64,000 nt of DNA, from positions 122,899 through 186,898 of the forward strand of contig NZ_JACHHB010000007.1 in assembly GCF_014202575.1 (NCBI RefSeq), given 5' to 3'. Origin of the DNA: Texcoconibacillus texcoconensis (GTDB lineage Bacteria > Bacillota > Bacilli > Bacillales > Salisediminibacteriaceae). The position numbers were made by a program, and so were the translations under genes. The notes under the pieces were generated by a model. The model was not told where the DNA came from. It worked only from the letters and a program-made list of their open reading frames with translations, and did not search any database. The stretch's first letter is position 1, and each line of letters begins with the position of its first letter. This document shows, piece by piece, positions 38,280 through 46,569 of the stretch.

Positions 38280-38690
38280 CTAGTAACTTAGAATTTCATT
38301 TTCTACATGACCATCCTCAGCTTCGATTTCGATGACAACGCGGTGATGCAAGCACACGATTGTCTCACCAGGTGTTGAAATAAATCCGGTTAAAACACAA
38401 ACTTGATCAGGACAATCAGAACTTTGTATACGTATTTGTTCATCTTGAAGTTGTACTGTATTTGTATCGCAAGGAACTTCAGGAATATCCAATATTTCAT
38501 TTCCTTCATGACCTGTAAGGGGAATACGTTCGATTTCTTCGTTGTCAACAGAAACGACAGCTTCAAGATTTGAATCAGCAGAAACACTACCTTGTTGATA
38601 AGTGAAAACAACAGAAGGGAGGAATGAAAGAAGAATGATTAAGGGGATGATGATCCAATCCCAAAACTTAAACATATGGAAAACTTTCAT
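38280..38690 (-). CDS. NusG domain II membrane-anchored protein (EetA-like)
   Basis: 136 residues from ATG 38690 after AAGGGG; an earlier ATG six codons upstream overlaps the site. One N-terminal helix (FWDWIIIPLIILLSFLPSVVF) is followed by an extracytoplasmic beta domain with CPDQVCVLTGFI and TIVCLHHRVVIEIE, including conserved Cys pairs, typical of NusG_II proteins. They commonly occur with Gx transporters and FMN-lipoproteins in electron transfer loci. Not related in function to transcription factor NusG. Confidence 0.85.
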   Translation of the reverse strand: MKVFHMFKFWDWIIIPLIILLSFLPSVVFTYQQGSVSADSNLEAVVSVDNEEIERIPLTGHEGNEILDIPEVPCDTNTVQLQDEQIRIQSSDCPDQVCVLTGFISTPGETIVCLHHRVVIEIEAEDGHVENEILSY

Positions 38691-38725
38691 GTTGATACGC
38701 CCCTTCATTTTTAATTTAATAGTTT

Positions 38726-38768
38726 CAAAAACTGCTCGTTAGTGTATTAGAAGAACCAACGAGCAGTT
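38726..38768 (-). terminator. Terminator after ndh2
   Basis: On the minus strand AACTGCTCGT pairs with ACGAGCAGTT across about 20 bases, followed by TTTTT. It separates ndh2 from the NusG-II/Gx/lipoprotein genes. Confidence 0.75.
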
Positions 38769-38788
38769 GTGATTTTTTTCAATATCAG

Positions 38789-40606
38789 TTATTTTTTAAT
38801 ACTGGTTTTATCGGTATATATTGCACGTTCTTTCCCATACCACCAGTTGCCTAATTTGTTTCGAAGGCCAGGGATGACCCAATAATCTAAGCCTAATGTA
38901 CGTCCTGAGCCGTTTAGTAAAGCAATAGATGCAGGTAATACCCAAAGTTGATCCCAGCCGAGCATTGCTGTTAATACAAACATTGCAATAAACTTGGCAC
39001 TTATAAAACTTGCTATCCATGTAAAGATACCAAAAATGAGTGCTAAACCAATAGCTAATTCAGCAATAACGACGATCTTTTGCATCATGACAGCAATTTC
39101 AGGCGTTGGTATCATTATTTTCATAATTCCTTCAAACCAACCAGGCATTTCACTGATTATAGTGGCTGCCGCATCACCTTCGTCCCATTCAGATGCGCCA
39201 CTTGTCGCATCTGAATGTAACCAATCAAATGGCATGTTTACTACGTTATTTGTAATCCACGAATCTTCTCCAAAAGCTTTTGCTGCGCCTTCATAAAGCC
39301 AGAATCCACCGACAAACAATCGTAAAGGAACACTCCAGAGTGCGTTACCATAGCGAGACGGCATATCTCTGAAAATATTTCTTTTATCTTTTGTATGGAA
39401 AAATTCATGTTTTACATATTGAACCATATAATAGCCACTTCTCAACGTGAAGAAGTAAAACAAATTAACAAGATGCTTAACAAAATTAGCAAACCAACCA
39501 CTTAAATGAATACCATTTAAGTCAGCTACGCCGTAACGACTACCAATGGAAACCATGACACCGTGGTAGTTTCCTTTAAATTCAACTTTCTCACCGCCGT
39601 TAATGTCAGCAATGATGTTTTCTGCAGCGGTGTGAGCTGTTTGTTCTGCAGCTTCAACAATTTGCGGGATCGGTTCTCCTGGATTTTCTTCATAGTAAGC
39701 TAAATCACCGACAACATAAACATTATCGAGGCCTTCAGCTTCCATATACCCATTAACATTTAAACGTCCTGCTCTTCCTTTTGATAAACCATAATCCTTT
39801 GTATCTGAGTTTGCTTGTACACCGGCTGTCCAAATTAAAGTATGTGTTGGGATCGTTTCCCCGGATTTTAATTCAAATGATTCAGCATTTACTTGAACGA
39901 TTGGGGAATCTTTTATAATTTGCACACCATGTTTTTGTAAGTATGCTTCAGCTTTATTTGCATCTTTTCGCTCGAGCATGTTTAAAATCGTTGGAGCAGC
40001 TTCGATCACTTGTAATGTGAACTCATCTTCATCAATTTTGTTATCTTTAGCTAAACGCTTTTTCCATTCGACCAACTCCCCAACCATTTCAATTCCCGTA
40101 AACCCGGAACCGCAAACTGAGAAAGTTAGCATTGCTCGTCGCGTTTTTTCATCTCGAATCGTTGCAGCTTTTTGGACAGTTGATTCGATATGTTCGCGTA
40201 GTTGAACGGCATCTTCCCAAGACCAGAGGGTAAATGCGTGTTTTTCTACACCTGGTGTGCCAAAATCATTTGGTTCAGCACCCATCCCTAAGATTAAATG
40301 GTCGAATTCAAACGAACCATGTTCAGTCATCACCTTCTGGCTTTCATAGTCTACATGGGTGACGTTGTCTGTGACTAAATTCACTTTTGTCCTGTTAAAA
40401 AGTTTCCGTAAATCAAGTTGAACGGCATCTGGTTCTACTCGATGCGCGGCAACTTCGTGTAGTTCTGTCAACATTGTGTGGTATGAATTACGATCTATTA
40501 GCGTAATAGAAACGGAATCATCTTTTTTGTATTTCTTGGCTAATTTTTTTGCTGCAGAAACACCAGCATAACCAGCACCAACGATGACAATGTTCTTACC
40601 TGCCAT
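38789..40606 (-). CDS. Type II NADH dehydrogenase with C-terminal membrane domain (NDH-2)
   Basis: 605 residues, about 200 longer than plain NDH-2. The N-terminal 400 residues are a two-Rossmann FAD/NADH oxidoreductase: IVIVGAGYAGVSAAKKL, FSVCGSGFTGIEMVGEL, LIWTAGV and YVVGDLAYY. The last 170 residues are a DoxX-like set of four helices (VPLRLFVGGFWLYEGAAKAFG, IVVIAELAIGLALIFGIFTW, FVLTAMLGWDQLW). This fused form is what the Listeria EET locus encodes as Ndh2, passing electrons from NADH to demethylmenaquinone. It is divergent from apbE. Promoter and direct repeats lie upstream. Confidence 0.9.
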   Translation of the reverse strand: MAGKNIVIVGAGYAGVSAAKKLAKKYKKDDSVSITLIDRNSYHTMLTELHEVAAHRVEPDAVQLDLRKLFNRTKVNLVTDNVTHVDYESQKVMTEHGSFEFDHLILGMGAEPNDFGTPGVEKHAFTLWSWEDAVQLREHIESTVQKAATIRDEKTRRAMLTFSVCGSGFTGIEMVGELVEWKKRLAKDNKIDEDEFTLQVIEAAPTILNMLERKDANKAEAYLQKHGVQIIKDSPIVQVNAESFELKSGETIPTHTLIWTAGVQANSDTKDYGLSKGRAGRLNVNGYMEAEGLDNVYVVGDLAYYEENPGEPIPQIVEAAEQTAHTAAENIIADINGGEKVEFKGNYHGVMVSIGSRYGVADLNGIHLSGWFANFVKHLVNLFYFFTLRSGYYMVQYVKHEFFHTKDKRNIFRDMPSRYGNALWSVPLRLFVGGFWLYEGAAKAFGEDSWITNNVVNMPFDWLHSDATSGASEWDEGDAAATIISEMPGWFEGIMKIMIPTPEIAVMMQKIVVIAELAIGLALIFGIFTWIASFISAKFIAMFVLTAMLGWDQLWVLPASIALLNGSGRTLGLDYWVIPGLRNKLGNWWYGKERAIYTDKTSIKK

Positions 40607-40667
40607 ATTTTCACTCCCCTTTTTGATCTTGAAGTTAAAAATTCTTGTGAATCAACGAACAATTGAA

Positions 40668-40696
40668 ATTGTACAGATGTGAAAAAAAATTGTCTA
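40668..40696 (-). promoter_or_regulatory. Predicted SigA promoter of ndh2
   Basis: On the minus strand TAGACA (40696-40691) and TACAAT (40673-40668) are separated by 17 bases; each differs from consensus at one base. Its -35 lies inside the first of the two direct repeats. Confidence 0.55.
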
Positions 40697-40765
40697 CCTT
40701 TTTCACCAAATAGTAACAAGTTATTATGAAAAATATTGTCTACAATTTTCACTAAATGGTAACAA
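40681..40765. repeat. Two 38-base direct repeats upstream of ndh2
   Basis: GAAAAA(AA)ATTGTCTAC, then TTTTCAC(C/T)AAAT(A/G)GTAACAA occurs at 40681-40719 and again at 40728-40765, period about 47 bases. The first copy covers the ndh2 -35, the second lies upstream, so they look like paired regulator sites. Confidence 0.7.
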
Positions 40766-40918
40766 CGTAATGTACATAGAGGTTCATGATTTTGTCATGA
40801 TTATTAAGTAGAAGAAAAAGAGGGCTTATAAACTAGGCTATGAAGGGGTTTAGTACATATTTCACCTTGATATAAGCACATAGACAGATAATTTTATGAG
40901 TGATATACTGAACGAAAA

Positions 40919-40961
40919 TGTGAGGTTTGTCACATGTAGAAAGTGTATAATTTATTATATT
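40919..40961 (+). promoter_or_regulatory. FNR-type class II promoter of apbE-ubiA-ecf operon
   Basis: TGTGA-GGTTTG-TCACA at 40919-40934 is a perfect FNR/CRP-type box. TATATT at 40956-40961 lies exactly as far from its centre as TATACT does at the radical SAM promoter. A second TATAAT lies at 40946. The remaining bases of the 40607-41025 gap hold nothing else recognised. Confidence 0.68.
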
Positions 40962-41025
40962 TTAAAAATTACGAGTAGTTAGTACAATTAAAAAATTTTA
41001 TATTTTAAAGGTAGGTTTTGCATCT

Positions 41026-42075
41026 ATGAGAAAAAAATCACATTGGTCATGGTTAGTTGGTACTCTTATTATCGCTACAGGATGTAGTGAGTCCACAGCT
41101 AATGAAGCTGATGGACAGCTTGGAGAACCGTATCAAAAATCGCAAATTGTAATGGGAACAAATGTGAGCGTGCAGATTTTTGATGAAGGAAAAGAAGAAT
41201 TTTTAGATATCGCCTTTGAGCAAATGGAGGAATATTCAGATATCACAGCAATGAATGAGAAAAACTCAGAAGTTGATTTAATTAATCAAAATGCAGGTAA
41301 AAAACCAGTAGAAGTTTCTGATGAAGTATTTACCCTTGTTGAAGAAGGGATTAAGCATGCTGAAACAACAGAAGGATTGTTTGATATCTCTATTGGACCT
41401 TTGACATCGCTCTGGAATATTGGCTTTGAAGATGCCCGAAAACCAGAACAATCGGAGATCGATGACGTCTTACCACTGATAGACCATACAAAAATCCAAA
41501 CGGATAACGAAGAACAAACGGTCTATTTAGAAGAAGAAGGGATGATGTTAGATCTAGGTGGTATTGCAAAAGGGTATTTTGCTGATTTAGTTGCTGAGTT
41601 ATTTGAGGAAAATGGTGTAGAAAAAGCAATCATAGATTTAGGTGGAAACATTGTTGTTATGGGAGACAAATATGATGGAGAAGCGTGGTCAGTAGGGATT
41701 CAAGACCCTCTAGCTATCCGCGGGCAATCTATTGGTACGATCGATGTCAAAGATAAATCTGTCGTCACATCAGGGATTTATGAACGGGTGCTAGAAGAAG
41801 ACGGAGAGAATTATCACCATCTCCTCAGTCCGACTGACGGATATCCTTTTATGAATGAACTCGCAGGTGTCACGGTCATTTCAGATGAATCGATTGATGG
41901 AGATGCTCTATCAACAATGGCATTTGCCCAAGGGTTGTATGATGGATTGGAGTTTATTGAGGAAATGAATGAAATCGATGGCATCTTCGTTACTCGTGAT
42001 AAAGAAGTTTATACAACGTCAGGAGCAGTAGATGATTTTCAGTTGCGACATAAAGATTACGAGCTTATAGACTGA
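41026..42075 (+). CDS. apbE: FAD:protein FMN transferase, lipoprotein form (ApbE/FmnB)
   Basis: 349 residues. The signal peptide ends in a lipobox (LLIIATGC-like; Cys20), so it acts outside the membrane. ApbE motifs: MGTNVSVQIF, LDLGGIAKGYFAD, IDLGGNIVVMG, TSGIYER, HHLLSPTDGYP and DGDALSTMAF with the Mg-binding Asp/Ser/Thr. It cleaves FAD and attaches FMN to Thr in DxxS/TGAT targets. The lipoprotein at 36569-37543 carries two such motifs and is the obvious substrate. First gene of a plus-strand operon behind the FNR-type box. Confidence 0.93.
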   Translation: MRKKSHWSWLVGTLIIATGCSESTANEADGQLGEPYQKSQIVMGTNVSVQIFDEGKEEFLDIAFEQMEEYSDITAMNEKNSEVDLINQNAGKKPVEVSDEVFTLVEEGIKHAETTEGLFDISIGPLTSLWNIGFEDARKPEQSEIDDVLPLIDHTKIQTDNEEQTVYLEEEGMMLDLGGIAKGYFADLVAELFEENGVEKAIIDLGGNIVVMGDKYDGEAWSVGIQDPLAIRGQSIGTIDVKDKSVVTSGIYERVLEEDGENYHHLLSPTDGYPFMNELAGVTVISDESIDGDALSTMAFAQGLYDGLEFIEEMNEIDGIFVTRDKEVYTTSGAVDDFQLRHKDYELID

Positions 42076-42107
42076 CTTGCTTTTTAGCAGAGGAGGGGAA
42101 TGTAACG

Positions 42108-43046
42108 ATGACCATCAGTACATTTTTGAAACTTGTAGAAATAAAAACAAAAATCGCTAGTCTATTTCCGTTTTTAATAGGGTTGTTATTTGTTATCTAT
42201 CGATTTGAAGCATTTCAACCTGTAAATACATTGATTTTCTTTATGTCGATGTTTTTGTTTGATTTAACAACGACAGCTATTAACAATTATATGGACTACC
42301 GAAAAGCTACAAACGCTGAATATAAAACGAAACGTAATATTATTGGACAGAAAGCAATCCCAGAGCGTGTAGTTGTCACGACGATTTATACTCTTTTAAC
42401 CTCAGCTGCATTGTTAGGGATATGGCTTACTGTTAGAACCGACTTGTTAGTTTTATTGATCGGTTTAGTCTGTTTTGCTATTGGTATTTTTTATACGTTT
42501 GGGCCGATTCCTTTATCACGAATGCCGCTTGGAGAAGTTTTCTCTGGGGGAGCAATGGGGTTTGGCATAATCTTTTTGATTATTTATGTAAATGCTTTCG
42601 ACCAAGGGATTGCCCAAATTACTTGGGCATCACAAATGGTCCATTTTCAAGTAGATCTCTTCTTAATGTTTGAAATCCTCTTAATTTCATTACCTTGCGT
42701 GTTCACGATCGCAAATTTAATGTTAGCCAATAATATATGTGATTTAGAGGAGGATATTTCAAACCACCGTTACACATTGCCATTCTATTTAGGAAAAAAG
42801 AGGTCAATCACCCTTTTTAACATTCTTTATATCGCTTCCTTTTTATCGATTGTTACTGCAGTATTTCTAAACATCCTACCTTTAGCTATGTTGTTTACTT
42901 TTATCGTGATATATCCGGTATATAAACACGTTCGATTATTTAATCGGAAACAAACAAAAGAAGAAACTTTTGAAGTGGCAGTCAAAAATTTAGTCATTGT
43001 TAATGGGTCTAGTGTTTCATTACTCATTGTTGCGGTACTTATTTAG
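42108..43046 (+). CDS. UbiA-family prenyltransferase (MenA/DmkA-like)
   Basis: 312 residues after GAGGAGGGG, with eight to nine membrane helices. Polar Asp motifs NNYMDYRKATNAEYKTKRN and NICDLEEDISNHRYTLPFYLG are the two Mg-prenyl diphosphate sites of UbiA enzymes. It probably joins dihydroxynaphthoate to a prenyl chain to make demethylmenaquinone, like DmkA in the Listeria EET locus. Next to ndh2, apbE and an ECF core the context fits a dedicated quinone for extracellular electron transfer. The companion DmkB (prenyl diphosphate synthase) is not found here. Confidence 0.88.
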   Translation: MTISTFLKLVEIKTKIASLFPFLIGLLFVIYRFEAFQPVNTLIFFMSMFLFDLTTTAINNYMDYRKATNAEYKTKRNIIGQKAIPERVVVTTIYTLLTSAALLGIWLTVRTDLLVLLIGLVCFAIGIFYTFGPIPLSRMPLGEVFSGGAMGFGIIFLIIYVNAFDQGIAQITWASQMVHFQVDLFLMFEILLISLPCVFTIANLMLANNICDLEEDISNHRYTLPFYLGKKRSITLFNILYIASFLSIVTAVFLNILPLAMLFTFIVIYPVYKHVRLFNRKQTKEETFEVAVKNLVIVNGSSVSLLIVAVLI

Positions 43047-43066
43047 AAAAGGAAGGAGCATCTTAG

Positions 43067-43876
43067 GTGGTACAACAGCTCGAAGTAGAAAACCTCACTT
43101 TTCAACACGATCAACGACTAAATTCAAAAACGTTGTCCAATGTTTCTTTCACTGTTCAAAAAGGGGAGTGGTTAGCAATAATTGGGCATAATGGTTCTGG
43201 TAAATCAACATTAGCTCAATTATTAGTCGGATTGCTAGTACCTGAGAATGGTCAAATTTCCGCTGATGGATTGATTATGACGGAGGACACAAAGTGGGAA
43301 ATTAGACGTAAAATCGGTTTAGTTTTTCAAAATCCAGAGAACCAATTTATAGGTTCTACCGTGCAAGATGACGTCGCTTTTGGATTAGAAAACTTGAATA
43401 TGTCGTACAATGAAATGAAAATAAGAGTGGATGAAGCACTTGAGATGGTCAATATGACGAGGTTTCGATTTCATGAACCGACCAATTTATCGGGGGGACA
43501 AATGCAAAGAGTTGCGATTGCAGGTGCCCTTGCTTTGAAACCTAGTATTTTATTATTGGATGAAGCATTCGTCATGTTAGACCCGTTAAGTCGCAAAGAT
43601 CTATTAGAAACATTAGAAAATCTTAAAATAACGGAAGATTTAACGATTATTTCGATTACACATGATGTAAATGAGACAGCTGTTTCAGACCGCGTTTTAG
43701 TGATGGAATCTGGGGAAGTAGTAAATAGCGGTTCCCCAGAGGAGATATTTTTAGCGGAGCAAGCGATCGATCCACCGTTTGCTGAACAATTGAGACGAGA
43801 TTTAATGGCGAAGGGGCGCTCTGTTCCAGAAACATATATGACAGAACGAGAAATGTTGGGATGGCTATGCAAGTAA
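43067..43876 (+). CDS. ecfA1: ECF transporter ATPase EcfA1
   Basis: 269 residues from GTG 43067 after AAGGAAGGAG. Walker A GHNGSGKST, Q-loop FQNPENQFIG, signature NLSGGQMQRVAIAGAL, Walker B ILLLDEAFVMLDP and H-loop THD are intact. One of two ATPases energising an ECF transporter. Overlaps ecfA2 by 16 bases. Confidence 0.92.
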   Translation: MVQQLEVENLTFQHDQRLNSKTLSNVSFTVQKGEWLAIIGHNGSGKSTLAQLLVGLLVPENGQISADGLIMTEDTKWEIRRKIGLVFQNPENQFIGSTVQDDVAFGLENLNMSYNEMKIRVDEALEMVNMTRFRFHEPTNLSGGQMQRVAIAGALALKPSILLLDEAFVMLDPLSRKDLLETLENLKITEDLTIISITHDVNETAVSDRVLVMESGEVVNSGSPEEIFLAEQAIDPPFAEQLRRDLMAKGRSVPETYMTEREMLGWLCK

Positions 43877-44724
43877 AGTTTCATAATGTGGCCGCTGATT
43901 ATAAACTGGGGCCAATTCGTCAATCGTTTGTATTACAATCTGTCAACCTCGCGATTTCATCAGGTACTTTTTCAGCAGTGATTGGCCCTACAGGATCAGG
44001 GAAATCAAGTTTACTGAAAGTATTGAATGGGTTACTTGTTCCTAAACAAGGACAAGCTCATATTGGTGATCAAGTGATTGAAAAGGAAAATGATAAACAT
44101 GTTTATAAGGAAGTACGTAAACGTGTAGGTATGGTTTTTCAATTTCCCGAATCACAGTTGTTTGCAGAAACGGTATTACAAGATATATGTTTTGGACCGA
44201 TCAATTTCGGTGTACCGTTTGAAGAAGCAAAAAAATTAGCAAGTGATGTCATTGAGCAAGTCGGTTTAGAGCAAGATATATTAACGAAATCGCCGTTTTC
44301 TCTTTCTGGTGGTCAAAAAAGGCGCGTAGCAATAGCAGGTATTTTAGCGATGAACCCAGATATTCTTGTTCTAGATGAACCAGGAGCTGGTCTTGACCCA
44401 AAAGGAAAAGCAGAAATCATGTCACTTATCTTGAACTGGCACCGCAAAAAGGAAATGACTACATTATTAGTCACGCACGACATGGAAGATGTCGCTCATT
44501 ACGCTGATGAAGTCATTGTCATGGAAAATGGAAGTGTTGTCATGCATGAAGAGGTACGCGATTTCTTTAGCGATGATCAACGTCTAGAGAAATGGAGCTT
44601 GGAACTTCCGAATGCACGGCGATTTCAATTAAAGGTCGAACAAGATACAGGGGTTAAGCTTCCCAATATATGCTTAACAAAAAACGAACTAGTAGAAGCG
44701 TTAATCAAGGTGGGTCTTGCGTGA
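43861..44724 (+). CDS. ecfA2: ECF transporter ATPase EcfA2
   Basis: 287 residues. Walker A GPTGSGKSS, FQFPESQLFAETV, LSGGQKRRVAIAGIL and LDEPGAGLDPKGK are present. Start is inside the end of ecfA1 (TTGGG upstream); a second in-frame ATG two codons on is possible. Second ATPase of the ECF core module. Confidence 0.92.
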   Translation: MAMQVKFHNVAADYKLGPIRQSFVLQSVNLAISSGTFSAVIGPTGSGKSSLLKVLNGLLVPKQGQAHIGDQVIEKENDKHVYKEVRKRVGMVFQFPESQLFAETVLQDICFGPINFGVPFEEAKKLASDVIEQVGLEQDILTKSPFSLSGGQKRRVAIAGILAMNPDILVLDEPGAGLDPKGKAEIMSLILNWHRKKEMTTLLVTHDMEDVAHYADEVIVMENGSVVMHEEVRDFFSDDQRLEKWSLELPNARRFQLKVEQDTGVKLPNICLTKNELVEALIKVGLA

Positions 44725-45518
44725 ATAAATTAATACTAGGCCGCTATTTTCCTGGTGACTCCTGGCTTCATCGATTAGATCCAAGGTCAAAGTTGATAGC
44801 AGGGGTCGCATTTATTTTCATTATTTTTTTAGCTGATAGTCTACAAGCATTTGCACTACTATGGGTGTTTACACTGTTTGTGATGCGTCTATCTGGGGTA
44901 GGCTTTCGCACTTATGTGCGTGGGGTCCGACCGCTCATTTGGTTGATATTGTTTGCTACACTTATGCAGATGCTCTTTCGAACAGGTGGAGCAACTTTTG
45001 TTGACTGGGGACCGATTACGATTTCCGAATACGGCATCATTAATGGTTTTTATGTTTTTTGCCGCTTTGTCCTCATTATATTTTTTTCAACAGTTGTAAC
45101 CCTCACAACGAAACCGATTGACTTAACCGACGGCATAGGTTCTTTATTACGTCCGTTGCGAAAACTAAAAGTTCCCGTTGATGAATTGGCCTTAATGCTC
45201 TCGATATCGTTACGTTTTATTCCGAATCTAATGGATGAAACACAGCGAATAATGGATGCGCAACGAGCAAGAGGTACGCAATTTGGTGAAGGGTCTCTTA
45301 TACAGCAAATGAAAACATTGGTCCCGATCTTCCTTCCGCTTTTTGCAAGTTCGTTAAACAGGGCTGAAGATATGGCGAATGCCATGGAGGTAAGAGGCTA
45401 TCAATCCGGTACGAAGCGGTCGACTTTTCGTCAATTAAGTTGGAAAAGGATAGATACTGCAAGTTTGTTCATAATGGTCGTTTTAGCCGGTGTGTTACTT
45501 GTTGTAAGAACGATTTGA
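44721..45518 (+). CDS. ecfT: ECF transporter transmembrane subunit EcfT
   Basis: 265 residues from GTG 44721 (AAGGTGGG upstream, four-base overlap with ecfA2). LDPRSKLIAGVAFIF, several helices, and the two coupling Ala-Arg-Gly motifs in MDAQRARGTQF and MEVRGYQSG identify EcfT. The core needs a substrate-binding S component, not encoded here. In Listeria EET the partner is a riboflavin carrier used to export FAD for ApbE; the same role is inferred here. Confidence 0.92.
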   Translation: MNKLILGRYFPGDSWLHRLDPRSKLIAGVAFIFIIFLADSLQAFALLWVFTLFVMRLSGVGFRTYVRGVRPLIWLILFATLMQMLFRTGGATFVDWGPITISEYGIINGFYVFCRFVLIIFFSTVVTLTTKPIDLTDGIGSLLRPLRKLKVPVDELALMLSISLRFIPNLMDETQRIMDAQRARGTQFGEGSLIQQMKTLVPIFLPLFASSLNRAEDMANAMEVRGYQSGTKRSTFRQLSWKRIDTASLFIMVVLAGVLLVVRTI

Positions 45519-45681
45519 TAACCACTGAGGCACGTAAGTATCAATAGAACATATAATATATATAAACATCATATGAATAAACGATGAACAATGCATGTCC
45601 AAATAAATGGGTATGCATTTTTTATATTTGAAACAAAGTCCGGTCAATCTCGTCAATTAATGGAAAGTGAGGAATCGTACT

Positions 45682-46371
45682 ATGGAGAAGCGCGAGATTC
45701 AAATTATTCGTATGAGAAGTTATTTCATAGATGCAACCGTCCAAATTATCGAAGAAGAAGGAATAGAACATGTAACGATACGTAGGGTTGCAGATATAGC
45801 AGGTTATAATAGTGCAACGATTTATAACTACTTCAAAGAAGTTTCTCATCTTATTTTCTTTGCTGCAATGAAATATTTAAAAAGGTATGTTGAAGCTCTT
45901 CCTAAATTTATCGAAGTAGGTGAGAATGCTTTTGAAAGATTTTTGCTTGTATGGGAATGCTTTTGTAAATATTCATTTGAAGAACCGAAGATTTATCACG
46001 CAATATTTACATCCGATTTAGGGGGAGAAACGCCAAAAAAGTTAATTGATGAATACTACGATACATTTCCAACCGAATTAGTGAATTTACCGCTTGAATT
46101 AAAATCGATGTTTTTAGAGTCTAGTTTATCAAAGCGGGGCATTATCGCACTAGAAGAATGTATTGTCTCGGGCCATATTAAAGAGCAACATGCTGAAGAC
46201 ATTAATGAGTTTTGTATCTTAATTTGGCAAGGTATGCATATCATGATGCTTAATAACAGAAGATCTTATACAGTAGATGAAGCTACAAATGTCACAATGA
46301 AATACATACGTGATATCGTATTAAATGCTCAGCATTTTCAATTTAAGACACCTTCCATTTTAAAAGACTGA
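45682..46371 (+). CDS. TetR/AcrR family transcriptional regulator
   Basis: 229 residues from ATG 45682 with GTGAGG upstream. N-terminal TetR helix-turn-helix: FIDATVQIIEEEGIEHVTIR, RVADIAGYNSATIYNYFKEVSHLIFFAAMKYL. The ligand-binding C-terminal domain is unlike any I recognise. It precedes the grd cluster in the same direction but ends in its own terminator. Two inverted repeats sharing TCATCATGAT lie between it and grdE, so it is the best candidate regulator of the reductase cluster. Confidence 0.85.
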   Translation: MEKREIQIIRMRSYFIDATVQIIEEEGIEHVTIRRVADIAGYNSATIYNYFKEVSHLIFFAAMKYLKRYVEALPKFIEVGENAFERFLLVWECFCKYSFEEPKIYHAIFTSDLGGETPKKLIDEYYDTFPTELVNLPLELKSMFLESSLSKRGIIALEECIVSGHIKEQHAEDINEFCILIWQGMHIMMLNNRRSYTVDEATNVTMKYIRDIVLNAQHFQFKTPSILKD

Positions 46372-46403
46372 CACATGTGACTTTTACGTGTGTCAGTCTT
46401 TTT
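46362..46403 (+). terminator. Terminator after tetR
   Basis: Stem AAAAGACTGACACATGT/ACGTGTGTCAGTCTTTT around 8 bases; starts inside the tetR stop. It separates tetR from grdE. Confidence 0.9.
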
Positions 46404-46436
46404 GTTGGCGTCTCGCCCATTTTTTTTAAAAAGGAC

Positions 46437-46533
46437 ATCATCATGATGATTTTATAAATCAATTTTTAATTACTCACTGCATAAAATGGAATCAGAAAAG
46501 CGATTCATCATGATTAATTAATAATCTTGATGA
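46437..46533. promoter_or_regulatory. Two candidate operators upstream of grdE
   Basis: ATCATCATGATGAT at 46437-46450 is a perfect palindrome. TCATCATGATTA (46505-46516) and TAATCTTGATGA (46522-46533) form an inverted repeat matching at 11 of 12 positions around a 5-base spacer. Both contain TCATCATGAT. Their size suits a TetR dimer site. Confidence 0.55.
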
Positions 46534-46569
46534 CCAATTTCGTTTTGTGGAAAAAGGGGGGGGAGGAAA

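Noticed and set aside
43471..43923. 150-codon minus-strand frame opposite ecfA1/ecfA2
   Set aside because: Antisense to two clear ATPase genes; no motif.
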